Positions 1-8,362 of a DNA stretch of 64,000 nucleotides are shown here, one piece after another. Source of the DNA: DASYXZ01 sp035308965 (GTDB lineage Bacteria > Acidobacteriota > Terriglobia > UBA7540); NCBI GenBank assembly GCA_035308965.1, contig DATGFN010000015.1, forward strand, positions 124,001-188,000, read 5' to 3'. Each line of letters begins with the position of its first letter. Position 1 is the stretch's first letter. Both the position numbers and the translations under genes were made by a program. The notes beneath the pieces are model-generated. The model saw only the letters and a program-made list of their open reading frames with translations. It made no database searches and had not been told where the DNA came from.

Positions 1-2
1 AC

Positions 3-146
3 AAGAAAGGGCGGCTTCTGGTTTGGATAAGCGACGACGACCAGCGCTTGCCTTTGCGGCTTAAGATGATCATATCGGTGGGCACGTTTACAGGGAATCT
101 GCGATCGGTTACCACCGTTCCGGGAAACCGTGCGGCAACAAATTAG
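3..146 (+). CDS. C-terminal end of a DUF3108-like protein (5' end outside window)
   Basis: An open frame enters from the left edge and stops with TAG at 144-146, giving 47 residues that begin KKGRLLVWISDDDQRLPL and continue with a beta-rich segment (IISVGTFTGNLRSV). The pattern of a Gly, a hydrophobic strand, W-x-S-D-D, then R-x-P-x-R/K resembles the C-terminus of DUF3108 periplasmic proteins. The family call rests on this short tail only. It has no ATG in the window and is separated from the next gene by about 150 bases. Confidence 0.5.
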   Translation, partial: KKGRLLVWISDDDQRLPLRLKMIISVGTFTGNLRSVTTVPGNRAATN

Positions 147-293
147 AATGGAAGAATTATTGAGCGGGTCGGGCACAAGGCTATCAACTTTTCCACCCAC
201 CGTACCGGCAATTATTATAATCTGAGGATCTGCGGAATAGGGGCGCCCCCCTTCAATTCTCCCGGGTTACCCCCCGACAACCGCGCCAAGGCC

Positions 294-1241
294 ATGCAAC
301 CCTCAACGCTTGTCGGGAAAATAGGGTACGCCAGCCATCAATGGCGGCATGTCCGCCAGGTTCTCGATGACTCGCTTTTGACCTTTCTGAAAGAGGATGC
401 CCTGACTATATCGGCATCGATCGCCTACTTCGCCTTGCTCTCAATTTTCCCGATGCTGCTTCTCCTGGTGAGTCTTAGCGGAATCTATATCCGCCGTTTT
501 GAACTGAACGGACAGCTCACCATGGTTCTTGAAAGTCTTCTGCCCATGCGGCCGGACTTCATCATGAAGGAACTTATTCAAATTTCGAAAGGCTTTGGGC
601 GGATTACTCTAATCTCCATCGCGCTCTTGTTTTGGAGCTCTTCCGGTGTGTTTCTACCCTTGGAGAGAGCGCTCGACCGGGCCTGGGAGGTGGAGAAAAG
701 TCGCAGATGGTGGAAGAGTTATCTGGTGGCCTTTGAAATGGCCTTTCTCTTCGGTGCGTTCATCCTTGTTTATGCCGGCGTGTTAAGTTTCAGCGTCTAT
801 CTCCAGGACAGTTCCTCTCACTGGGTGCAAATTCAAGCGATTCCGGTAGTGGTTGAATTCCTTTTCCGAGGCGGATTTGCCGTGCTCGCTTTCGGAATGA
901 CTCTGGGTGTATTCATTATCCTTTTCAAACGGCTTCCCAACCGTTATCTGCCCATCGGCAAGGTTCTTCCCGGGGCCTTTCTAACCGCGCTTTTTTGGGA
1001 AGGCGCGCGCACCTTGTTCACCTTATTCCTTCCCCGCTTCAATTACAGCCACATCTATGGGTCGGTGGGTGTGGTGGTAGCCCTCATGACATGGCTTTAC
1101 GTTTCCTCGGTGGTCACGCTGTTTGGCGCGCATGTTTCACACAACTTGTACAAGACGTTGAAAGAGCCGGCGCCCACGGATGCGGCAACCGTACCTCCGC
1201 TAGTCGAATCCCACGTTCAATCCGCCAGTGAAGTCCGGTAG
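294..1241 (+). CDS. YihY/BrkB family inner-membrane protein
   Basis: The 315-residue protein has the YihY (formerly called RNase BN) layout: a short cytoplasmic N-terminus, then about six hydrophobic segments, with family-typical stretches such as ALTISASIAYFALLSIFP near residues 36-53 and the YGSVGVVVALMTWLYVSSVV helix near residues 253-272. A charged tail follows. The family is a poorly understood inner-membrane group; the old tRNA-processing assignment is not supported for it. The last 25 bases overlap the 3' end of the convergent comEC gene, so the two share a tail-to-tail boundary. The ATG at 294 has a weak CAAGG just upstream. Confidence 0.85.
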   Translation: MQPSTLVGKIGYASHQWRHVRQVLDDSLLTFLKEDALTISASIAYFALLSIFPMLLLLVSLSGIYIRRFELNGQLTMVLESLLPMRPDFIMKELIQISKGFGRITLISIALLFWSSSGVFLPLERALDRAWEVEKSRRWWKSYLVAFEMAFLFGAFILVYAGVLSFSVYLQDSSSHWVQIQAIPVVVEFLFRGGFAVLAFGMTLGVFIILFKRLPNRYLPIGKVLPGAFLTALFWEGARTLFTLFLPRFNYSHIYGSVGVVVALMTWLYVSSVVTLFGAHVSHNLYKTLKEPAPTDAATVPPLVESHVQSASEVR

Positions 1242-3904
1242 GGGTGAACGGAAATCGAGTCTCCCTGCATCTCAACGGTCACCGCGCCGTGAATGTCCGT
1301 CCCAAAGACTTGCGCGCCGCCCGTTCTGAGCCGCGCGAGCTCATCCAAGGCCTCCGGCTTCAATCCATCCCCCATTTCATCACTCACCAGGGCAACCCGC
1401 GGCGAAACACGATCCAGAAACCGGGAGGCGGGAGATGTTCGAAGTTGATAAATTCCAAGTCCTATTGTGTGGCTGGCGAGCGGCGCACCCGAAAGCAACA
1501 AGGCCTGTTCCATTTTTTCACTGATGCCCCCGGATAAAAGGACACTGGCCTCTCCACTCGAAACGCGAAGGACCATCGAGTTGTCGTGGGACTTGGAACG
1601 AGTCGAAGATTCCGGAACGAGATTTTGGGGCGGCCAAAGGATGGAGATGGATGATACTCCCCGTTCGAAGCGGTCCCCGGCTGCAACCTGCCGTGTCCTG
1701 ATCCCGTGCTGCCGAACCTCCTCCAGCAAATCCCGGTAGGAGGCGGTGAGGGGATTATTTCCGTGCCAAAACTCTCCCACATCGAAATTGCGGACCACCG
1801 AGTCCAACCCATCGAGGCGTTCCTCACGAGAGTCGGTCAGGGCTAGAACGTCAATTCGGTCGATACCTCGCGACCATAAGTACGGTGAAACAATTTCTTC
1901 TCCCGGATCCCAACGCCGCCCATGAAAGGGCGCAGCATAGGGGCCCACGGCACGGCTGCCTCCGGCATCCAGCAATAGCGTGGTTCGATCGGGAAGCACC
2001 ACAAAAATCGCGTCGCCCCCACCACAGTCGAGCGTGGTTACTTCAAGGACTCCGCTTGGAATTCGAGGCGCAAAGGGATGAAGGGTAATTAACATGGCAA
2101 GACTCAGTTCTCCCCCGAGTGATGTCCAGAACAAACGCGGCTTGCGCCCCACGGTCAATGCCGCAAAAATGATGGATATCACAAAGCCCCACGCCACCCA
2201 GGTGGGAGGCTCCGGGACCCGGAACGATAACCAGGCCGGCAGTGAGGGCAAGTCAGTTAAGGCAAAAATTCCGCTCAAGATAAAATGCACCAATTTGGCC
2301 GGCCAGGCAGCAAGAAATGGCGAAATAGTACCCAGCAGAACCGTGGGTATGGCAACCGCCAGGAGAACCACCATGGCGGGAATCGCCATCGCGTTCAATC
2401 CAATTCCAGAAATTGCGACGCGATGGAATGTGATCGCCATGGGGAGCAACAAACCTATCTGAAGAATGGCGGAAAATAACAACATGCTTGCCGCCCACAC
2501 CGCCAATCGGATGGGACCAGTTACCGCCAACGAAGCAATGGCCGGGTGGCGTTTGGCAAAACCAATTCGTTCTTGCAGGCCCGAGATCAAACTCCGTAAA
2601 TCGAGTCGAAATTGTGCCTGGCTTGGCGTAAATATAATGTCCAGCCCATCTTGGTCAATCCGCCCAAGCGCGCGCCGGTAGGGCTCCGTGGTCAACATGA
2701 GGACGGGAACGGCCAGGCCGGCAATCAGCAACGCCGCGGCGAAAGACAACTCAAACCCGGTTTCGAAAAGCCATTCCGGGCGGTAGAGCATCAGCACCAG
2801 TGCCGCGAACCCGATAGAGTTCAGAGCGCTGTGTTCGCGGTAGACGAGGCGGGCGACGAGATAAACAAAAATCATTAGCAGGGCTCGCAGCGTGGGCGCC
2901 CGCTGTTCCACCAGCAATGCATATAGGAGCAGGAATGCCATGAGCAGCAGGGTTCTCCAAGTTTGTCCAAGACGAGTCCGGCGGAGGAGGAACGATGCGA
3001 TCAGAGCCAGCAAACCAATGTGTAGACCGGCAATGACGAGCAAATGATAAAGCCCCGTCTTGCGGAAGTTTTCGATCGTATCGGAATCGAGCGACGCGCG
3101 TTCGCCCAGCAGCACGGCTTTCAAAACCGCGCCATCCCGCATCCCCACCGACCACGGCGGATAAAGCGCATCAATGGATCCGGTCAAGCGCGCGTGGGCC
3201 TCCTCCAAAAGCCTGGAGATCCCCGGACGCTTGGTGTCTTTTATTTTTTCCACGCCAGGAGAACACTTGATGCTCCCCAGCCAGTAGACGTCTTCCATGG
3301 ATTGCATCCAGTGGCAATAATCAAAGCTGCCGGGATTCTGATAAACTCGGGGCTTCTGCACTCGAATCAAGGCCCGGATTGTGTCACCGCTCTGAAGATG
3401 AAGGGCGTTGAGGGCAGGCCAAGCCCCCGACCCTCCCGTGGCCTCCAAGCGCACGCGAATGGTACCCGTCCAGGGGCGGCGTACATTATGGTTCGCGGCG
3501 CTTATTACCTCAATAAACCTCGCGCCCAAATCGAATTGCAATCCGTACCGGGTACGAAATGGTCTTGAGACCAGAACACCTTCCATTCGCACCGGGTTGG
3601 CCAGATTGATCCCCGATGATTGGAGATAGCGAACATGGTTCGGCGGAAAGCGCGCTTCAAACATCAACGAAGCGATGGCGCCCGCGACTGCAAATCCGAA
3701 TAACGCGAACAAAAACGCGGGGACATGCTTTTCTACGTGCAAACACGCGAGGCCGAGAATCAAACAAATCCCGGCGGTGGCAAGGAGGCGAGAGACGATA
3801 TAAATTATTTCAGTGGAAGAATTACCCTGCGGGTGGACTGAAAGGATTCCCAGTGCGAAACAACCTGCCAAGACCAGCAAGGGACTTCGCATGGAGTGGG
3901 TCAT
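1217..3904 (-). CDS. comEC: ComEC/Rec2-type DNA uptake channel protein
   Basis: The 895-residue protein has the full ComEC architecture: two N-terminal membrane helices, a DUF4131-like soluble domain (residues about 70-230), the Competence multi-spanning domain with the signature HLLVIAGLHIGLLA (about residues 287-300), and a C-terminal metallo-beta-lactamase-like domain starting near residue 615. ComEC forms the inner-membrane channel for single-stranded DNA in natural transformation. The C-terminal domain is unusual: the strand pair around DCGGGDAIFVVLPD and LLLDAGG is kept, but the usual metal-binding H-x-H/D-x-D-H segment reads TDSREERLDGL, with no histidine. The domain may therefore be catalytically dead. 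The gene is transcribed leftward, with 172 bases to the neighbouring rlmD. Confidence 0.9.
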   Translation of the reverse strand: MTHSMRSPLLVLAGCFALGILSVHPQGNSSTEIIYIVSRLLATAGICLILGLACLHVEKHVPAFLFALFGFAVAGAIASLMFEARFPPNHVRYLQSSGINLANPVRMEGVLVSRPFRTRYGLQFDLGARFIEVISAANHNVRRPWTGTIRVRLEATGGSGAWPALNALHLQSGDTIRALIRVQKPRVYQNPGSFDYCHWMQSMEDVYWLGSIKCSPGVEKIKDTKRPGISRLLEEAHARLTGSIDALYPPWSVGMRDGAVLKAVLLGERASLDSDTIENFRKTGLYHLLVIAGLHIGLLALIASFLLRRTRLGQTWRTLLLMAFLLLYALLVEQRAPTLRALLMIFVYLVARLVYREHSALNSIGFAALVLMLYRPEWLFETGFELSFAAALLIAGLAVPVLMLTTEPYRRALGRIDQDGLDIIFTPSQAQFRLDLRSLISGLQERIGFAKRHPAIASLAVTGPIRLAVWAASMLLFSAILQIGLLLPMAITFHRVAISGIGLNAMAIPAMVVLLAVAIPTVLLGTISPFLAAWPAKLVHFILSGIFALTDLPSLPAWLSFRVPEPPTWVAWGFVISIIFAALTVGRKPRLFWTSLGGELSLAMLITLHPFAPRIPSGVLEVTTLDCGGGDAIFVVLPDRTTLLLDAGGSRAVGPYAAPFHGRRWDPGEEIVSPYLWSRGIDRIDVLALTDSREERLDGLDSVVRNFDVGEFWHGNNPLTASYRDLLEEVRQHGIRTRQVAAGDRFERGVSSISILWPPQNLVPESSTRSKSHDNSMVLRVSSGEASVLLSGGISEKMEQALLLSGAPLASHTIGLGIYQLRTSPASRFLDRVSPRVALVSDEMGDGLKPEALDELARLRTGGAQVFGTDIHGAVTVEMQGDSISVHPYRTSLAD

Positions 3905-4076
3905 TCAATTCTTATTCCACCCGCCGGTGGGAAGCGGAATTACTCGCCAGTTTTGTTCAGTTAAGCAACGTGGCTACATTATTCAGATGATAAATGGAGA
4001 AATGTGGCGTCATGTTTGTGCGTCGCGCCAAGGACGGAGGCGGACCGTAGGAAGCATCGGAACTTGACCCGGAATG

Positions 4077-5354
4077 CTAGGGCTTCTGCGCCGAAAGCCT
4101 GGCCACGCATTCAATGTGGTAAGTCTGCGGGAAAAAATCGAACATCTCGACCGAGTCCAATGCGTAGCCGTGGGCTATGAGGAACCCAAGGTCACGGGCG
4201 AGAGTCGGCGGATGGCAACTGACATAGGTAATTCGCTGAGGACGTATTGCGCTGATGAGCTTCAGGGTGCTTGAGCCGACGCCAGCGCGCGGCGGATCAA
4301 GAACGACCAGGTCGGGTGCCGAGCGTGCGTACCGGCGCAAGAAATCAAAAACCGTATCCGCCACTGCGCGGACATTTTGAAGCAAATGCGCCTTCGCGTT
4401 CGCCGCCAGGTCGGCCGCCGCGGCTTGATTACCTTCCACAGCGACCACCTGCTCGAAATGCCGCGCCAACGGGAGTGACAACAGACCCACACCCGCGAAA
4501 AGATCGAGGGCGAGCCCGCCCCGCTCCGCCGCCGTGACGGATTTCACAAATTCCGGCAGCAGAAAGCGCGATGCCTGAAAAAACGATCCAGGGCTCACTC
4601 GATATTCAAAATCGCCCACACAATAATGCATGGCCGGTTCACCAAAGGTTCGCGGGCCGCTGCCGCCTTCGATGACCACGCTGGCCAAAGTCTTGCAGCG
4701 CTCCAGGCAATCTTTCGCCAAAGCTTCGCTCTCTTGTGCGCTGAAACTTCCGCGGAAGGTAACTACTGCCCGCTGGTCACTATCGTCGGCGAGCAAGTCA
4801 ATTTCGCGGCACGCCGTCAGCCGGCTGGACCACTCCGGCGGTCGAAGTTCGGCAACCATCGCATTGAGACAGGGCGAAAGAATGAGGCAGTTATCAATGG
4901 GGACAAGCTTGTGGGACTCGGCTTCAAAAAATCCCAACTCGACGCGCCCGCCGTCCGTGAAGGCTACTTTGAATTGGGCCTGGTTGCGGTAGTTCCACGG
5001 GCTTGCGGCATGGGAGGGAATTTCTGCGCTCCAAAAAATCTTCCCGATCCGCCGTAATGTTTCGCGCAGGATTTCGACCTTCGTCGCCGTCTGCATGTCG
5101 GAAGGAAAATGTTGGTACTGGCATCCTCCACAGCGTCCGAAGTATGGGCAAGGGGCGTCAATACGCTCGGGCGCTGCGGCGAGAATCCGAAGAGGAAGGG
5201 CGTGCACCACCCCCTTGGCGGCACGAACTTCCTCAACCTCAAGTCTCTCGCCCGGCAGGGCACGCGGTACAAAAATCACCCGGCCGAGGTGATGCCCGAG
5301 CGCGTCACCTCCGAAAACAAGTTTTTCCGCCGAGAATTCAAATGGCTGGCTCAT
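4077..5354 (-). CDS. rlmD: 23S rRNA (uracil-C5)-methyltransferase, RlmD/RumA type
   Basis: The 425-residue protein carries an N-terminal TRAM-like beta domain, then the iron-sulfur cluster cysteine motif CPYFGRCGGCQYQH (residues about 69-82), a SAM-binding motif LDLFAGVGLLSLPLA near residue 287, the LDPPRAGV motif, and the catalytic cysteine region YVSCHPPTLARDL near the C-terminus. These are the hallmarks of the TrmA/RlmD/RlmC family, which methylates uracil C5 in rRNA or tRNA with SAM. The target (U1939 versus another site) cannot be read from sequence alone. The gene starts 27 bases after the end of the upstream hypothetical gene, suggesting co-transcription. Confidence 0.85.
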   Translation of the reverse strand: MSQPFEFSAEKLVFGGDALGHHLGRVIFVPRALPGERLEVEEVRAAKGVVHALPLRILAAAPERIDAPCPYFGRCGGCQYQHFPSDMQTATKVEILRETLRRIGKIFWSAEIPSHAASPWNYRNQAQFKVAFTDGGRVELGFFEAESHKLVPIDNCLILSPCLNAMVAELRPPEWSSRLTACREIDLLADDSDQRAVVTFRGSFSAQESEALAKDCLERCKTLASVVIEGGSGPRTFGEPAMHYCVGDFEYRVSPGSFFQASRFLLPEFVKSVTAAERGGLALDLFAGVGLLSLPLARHFEQVVAVEGNQAAAADLAANAKAHLLQNVRAVADTVFDFLRRYARSAPDLVVLDPPRAGVGSSTLKLISAIRPQRITYVSCHPPTLARDLGFLIAHGYALDSVEMFDFFPQTYHIECVARLSAQKP

Positions 5355-5381
5355 TCGCTTTTCAAATCAGAATCTTAGGCC

Positions 5382-6092
5382 TCACAAATAGAATAAGCTG
5401 AGTCGCGGCACGCCATAGTGTTCATATAACCGCTTCTTGAGAAATTGGCGCTCCAGGGATTCAATTTGTGGCGCGGTCATTTTCTGGCGATAACTCGCGA
5501 GGCCCCGGTCCACTTCCTTCCTCACCTCGGTCAGGAGATCTGTTGAGGCGGCACGAGTCAAAGCAGCCGTCAGTTTTTCTTCAAGGGCGGAGAGACGTTG
5601 TTCCAGATCTTCCAAATCCGCACCCATTTCATTTCGCCCCGCGATTTCATGAATCGCCTTTGCGACTTCCGCAAGGTCTCCCGCCAGCACTTGCTCTTTT
5701 CTCGTAAGACAGTCGGACGACGCCTTCCCGATCGCCACCGCGCTTTGATTGAGATAGGCGTTAATTTCCTCTGGCGCGAAAGGAGCCTTCTCGGAAACAT
5801 GATGGGAAGAGCGCGCGCCGCTTTCCACCTGAGCAGCGTTTACCTCTTCAGCCGCCTGAAGCACAGCCTGGACACAGTAAGTCAGACCGTTAATTCTTCG
5901 GAACCGTTGGGGACGCTTGGCAAATTTCTGAAACGCGCGCTCGATGCCTGTCAGTGCGGCTTCCAGAGGGATACCGGCTTCCTTCCACGATTCGATGAGC
6001 GCCCAGTCCAGAGTGGAGAGAAGTGTGGGCGTGCCGCGACACCGGCGAAAACACTCCTCGATTTCCGTGAAGTAGTTGAAGTAGTTTTCCAA
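5382..6092 (-). CDS. conserved hypothetical protein with C-terminal helical region
   Basis: I do not recognise the family of this 236-residue protein. It is mostly helical and charged. The N-terminal 80 residues (ENYFNYFTEIEECF, TLDWALIESWKEAGIPLEAA, then FQKFAKRPQRFRRINGLTYC) look like a folded helical domain. Residues about 125-220 contain heptad-like runs (LEDLEQRLSALEEKLTAAL) suggesting a coiled coil. There is no signal peptide or membrane helix. It lies directly upstream of rlmD with 27 bases between them, so the two are probably co-transcribed. Codon use matches the neighbours. Confidence 0.7.
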   Translation of the reverse strand: MENYFNYFTEIEECFRRCRGTPTLLSTLDWALIESWKEAGIPLEAALTGIERAFQKFAKRPQRFRRINGLTYCVQAVLQAAEEVNAAQVESGARSSHHVSEKAPFAPEEINAYLNQSAVAIGKASSDCLTRKEQVLAGDLAEVAKAIHEIAGRNEMGADLEDLEQRLSALEEKLTAALTRAASTDLLTEVRKEVDRGLASYRQKMTAPQIESLERQFLKKRLYEHYGVPRLSLFYL

Positions 6093-6127
6093 AGGGCTTT
6101 CAAGGGGTGAGAATAATGTGTTTCGGT

Positions 6128-6239
6128 ATTTCAGTTTCTCAGTATTTCAGTGGGTCAGGTGATCGGGCTACGGATAGTTCCGCCACTCGCGCGACTTAGA
6201 ATTTCTTAACTGAGCAACTGAAATACTGACAACCTGAAG
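6128..6239. repeat. imperfect inverted repeat made of iterated TCAGTATTTCAG words
   Basis: The spacer between coaX and the hypothetical gene has a left arm (6128-6159) with repeated TTTCAG/CTCAGT/TTTCAG words and a right arm (6209-6239) that is its approximate reverse complement. TCAGTATTTCAGT (13 bases) is exactly shared. The roughly 50-base centre is unrelated and GC-rich. It could fold as a long hairpin in RNA. No poly-T tract marks it as an ordinary terminator. Confidence 0.6.
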
Positions 6240-6254
6240 ACCTTTCTTACCTTT

Positions 6255-7097
6255 TCACTTCTGACTCCTGTCCGTTGGCTGACGGACTGACTTCTGCCTT
6301 CTCTCTTCCATATTTCTCTCGTAAATAATCCGCAAGCCTTCCAGGGTCAAAGAAGCTTCAACCGGGGGCTTGTATTTGGACGCGCCCGCCACTAGCGGGG
6401 CTTGTCCCCCTGTGGCAACCACTTTGGTTGCATTTCCCAAATCACGGCAGAGGCGGTCCAGGACGCCGTCCACCAGGCCCACGGCGCCATAGAACAGACC
6501 GGACTGCATGCTGCTGACGGTGTTGGTTCCGATCACGTGCTGAGGTTCGCGAATTTCGACGCGAGGCAGGCGGGCCGCCCTCTGGAAAAGCGCTTCCGCC
6601 GAGATCCCGATGCCGGGCGCGATGACTCCGCCCAGGTATTCACCTTTTTCCGACACCACGTCGAAAGTGATGGCCGTGCCAAAATCTACAATGACGCACG
6701 GACCTCCGTATTTCTCAAAGGCGGCCACGCTATTGGCAATGCGGTCCGCGCCCACTTCCAGAGGGTTGTCATAGTGGATCGCCATCCCCGTGCGGATCCC
6801 CGGCTCAAGGAAAAAGGCCTTGAGGCGAAAATATTTCACCGCCATCTCCTCCAGGAGAGTATTGAGGGGCGGGACAACGCTCGCCACCATAATCGCGGAT
6901 ATTTGATCCGCTTGAATTCCTTCCAGAGAGAACAGGTTGCGAATCAGGATTCCGTATTCATCGGCGGTTTGGGCGCGGTTGGTGGTCAATCGCCACTGGG
7001 CGAGCAGTTCCTTTTCCTCAAACACGCCGAGAACAGTATTGGTGTTTCCTACGTCGATTACCAGGAGATTGGAGTTGGATTTTGGCATTTTAGTCAA
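6255..7097 (-). CDS. coaX: type III pantothenate kinase
   Basis: This 280-residue ASKHA-fold kinase phosphorylates pantothenate in the first step of coenzyme A synthesis. The phosphate-1 motif VIDVGNTNTVLGVF lies at residues 13-26. The substrate-binding GADRIANSVAAFEKYG follows near residue 107, the catalytic phosphate-2 region VIVDFGTAITFD near residue 125, and GGVIAPGIGISAEALFQRAARLP near residue 145. Length fits CoaX (about 255-280). The short KSVRQPTDRSQK tail is divergent. An alternative ATG lies three codons inside. It is the usual neighbour of birA, found here 138 bases upstream; the gap is filled by an inverted repeat. Confidence 0.95.
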   Translation of the reverse strand: MTKMPKSNSNLLVIDVGNTNTVLGVFEEKELLAQWRLTTNRAQTADEYGILIRNLFSLEGIQADQISAIMVASVVPPLNTLLEEMAVKYFRLKAFFLEPGIRTGMAIHYDNPLEVGADRIANSVAAFEKYGGPCVIVDFGTAITFDVVSEKGEYLGGVIAPGIGISAEALFQRAARLPRVEIREPQHVIGTNTVSSMQSGLFYGAVGLVDGVLDRLCRDLGNATKVVATGGQAPLVAGASKYKPPVEASLTLEGLRIIYERNMEERRQKSVRQPTDRSQK

Positions 7098-7107
7098 AAG
7101 GTAAGCG

Positions 7108-7227
7108 GCAGGTAGAAGGTTGCATGTGGGCCAAAACTAGAAACCTTATCATCCAAAACTTCGAGCCATTTGGATTTCAAGTACGAATCTTGAAACCCGG
7201 CCCACATTCCACATGCCACCTGCCATC
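7108..7227. repeat. imperfect inverted repeat with GCAGGT / ATGTGGGCC words
   Basis: The spacer between birA and coaX has a left arm near 7108-7132 (GCAGGTAGAAGGTTGCATGT, then GGGCC) and a right arm near 7199-7227 whose reverse complement contains GGCAGGTGGCATGTGGAATG then TGGGCC. Closely related words recur in the hairpin at 26618-26670, so this is a repeat family and not a local accident. Confidence 0.55.
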
Positions 7228-7235
7228 TTCCCCCC

Positions 7236-8228
7236 TCATTTTACTTCCAAAATTTCTCCTGAAACCAACGATTCCTCTTTTCCATCCTCGCGGCGGATGC
7301 GCAGCATCCCGCTCGGGTCCAAACCCGCCGTGACGGCCTGAAAATCCTCGCCGCTTGTCCGCACTCGGATCGTTTTCCCATCGGCGTAGGTCGAGGCTTT
7401 GGCCCAGGCGCGAAGAATCGGCGCGTTACCTTCGTTCTTCAGCAATTCGTAACTTCTCTCCAATTCTTTTAAGAGTCCAACCAGAATTTGCGCTCGGGAG
7501 TAACTTCTTCCGCCTTCGATGCGTAAAGACGTAGCCGTCGCCGTGAGTTCCGAGGGCATGGATTTATTGTTCACATTCACGCCAATTCCCAACACCACAT
7601 GGTGCAGGCGGCCCAACTCGGCGTTCATTTCCGTCAAAATCCCGCAAACCTTTTTACGGTTCACCAGCAAGTCGTTGGGCCAGCGAATGTCAACTTCAAG
7701 TCCGGTGGCGGCGGATAGCGCGCGATGGGCCGCCAAGCCCGCCATCAAAGTGAGCGCCGGAGCATCGGCGGGGGAAAGTTTCGGACGCAGGATGACCGAG
7801 GCGTAGATGCCGCTGGATTTTTCAGAAAACCACTTTCGTCCGAAGCGGCCTCGGCCCGCCGTTTGTTCTTCCGCCACCACCACGGTTCCCTCTGCAGCTC
7901 CCTCCACGGCCAGCGCCAGGGCGGTGTTATTGGTCGAGTCGATCCGGAAATAATGGATGATCTTGTGGCCGATCTCGTTTTCGCCGAGCTCCGGTTGGAT
8001 GAGGCTGGGCGCCAGGATGTCCGGCAGGGTGCGAAGCTGGTAGCCACTTGACGTGTGCCCCTGAATTTCAACGCCCAAAGCGCGGAGTTTTCCCACGTAA
8101 TTCCACACGGTGGAACGGGTCACGCCGATCTGGGAGGCGATTTTGGGTCCGGGCAACACAACGGTCGCATTCTTCACCAACACTGAAATCAGTTTGTCCA
8201 TGCGGCGATCTGTGGCAGCCGTGCCCAT
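7236..8228 (-). CDS. birA: biotin--[acetyl-CoA-carboxylase] ligase with repressor-type HTH
   Basis: The 330-residue protein has an N-terminal helix-turn-helix (residues about 8-65, GPKIASQIGVTRSTVWNYVGKLRALG), a central BPL/LplA catalytic domain and a small C-terminal SH3-like domain (EDFQAVTAGLDPSGMLRIRR). Ligase motifs are clear: GRGRFGRKW near residue 124, the lysine-containing RWPNDLLVNRKKVCGILTEM near residue 182, and GIGVNVN near residue 213. It makes biotinyl-AMP and transfers biotin to the carboxylase carrier protein. The HTH suggests it can also act as a biotin-dependent repressor, although no bio operon lies in this window. Confidence 0.95.
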   Translation of the reverse strand: MGTAATDRRMDKLISVLVKNATVVLPGPKIASQIGVTRSTVWNYVGKLRALGVEIQGHTSSGYQLRTLPDILAPSLIQPELGENEIGHKIIHYFRIDSTNNTALALAVEGAAEGTVVVAEEQTAGRGRFGRKWFSEKSSGIYASVILRPKLSPADAPALTLMAGLAAHRALSAATGLEVDIRWPNDLLVNRKKVCGILTEMNAELGRLHHVVLGIGVNVNNKSMPSELTATATSLRIEGGRSYSRAQILVGLLKELERSYELLKNEGNAPILRAWAKASTYADGKTIRVRTSGEDFQAVTAGLDPSGMLRIRREDGKEESLVSGEILEVK

Positions 8229-8266
8229 AGGATTTCATCGATAAATCTGCGGGGGAAATTGCAAGA

Positions 8267-8358
8267 GGGAAACTGGAAATTAGAAAATTGAAACTGGTAC
8301 CAACAATTGGGGGATTACATCCATTTTCCAATTTCCAGTTTCTAATTTCCAGCTTCCC
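8267..8358. repeat. imperfect inverted repeat made of GGAAATTAGAAA / CTGGAAATT words
   Basis: Left arm 8267-8297 reads GGGAAACTGGAAATTAGAAA then ATTGAAACTGG. The right arm, 8321-8358, reverse-complements to GGGAAGCTGGAAATTAGAAA then CTGGAAATTGG. The arms share 18 of the first 20 positions and each contains the same word more than once. It fills the whole spacer between the valS stop and the birA start, and could form a strong hairpin in the transcript. Confidence 0.7.
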
Positions 8359-8362
8359 GTTT

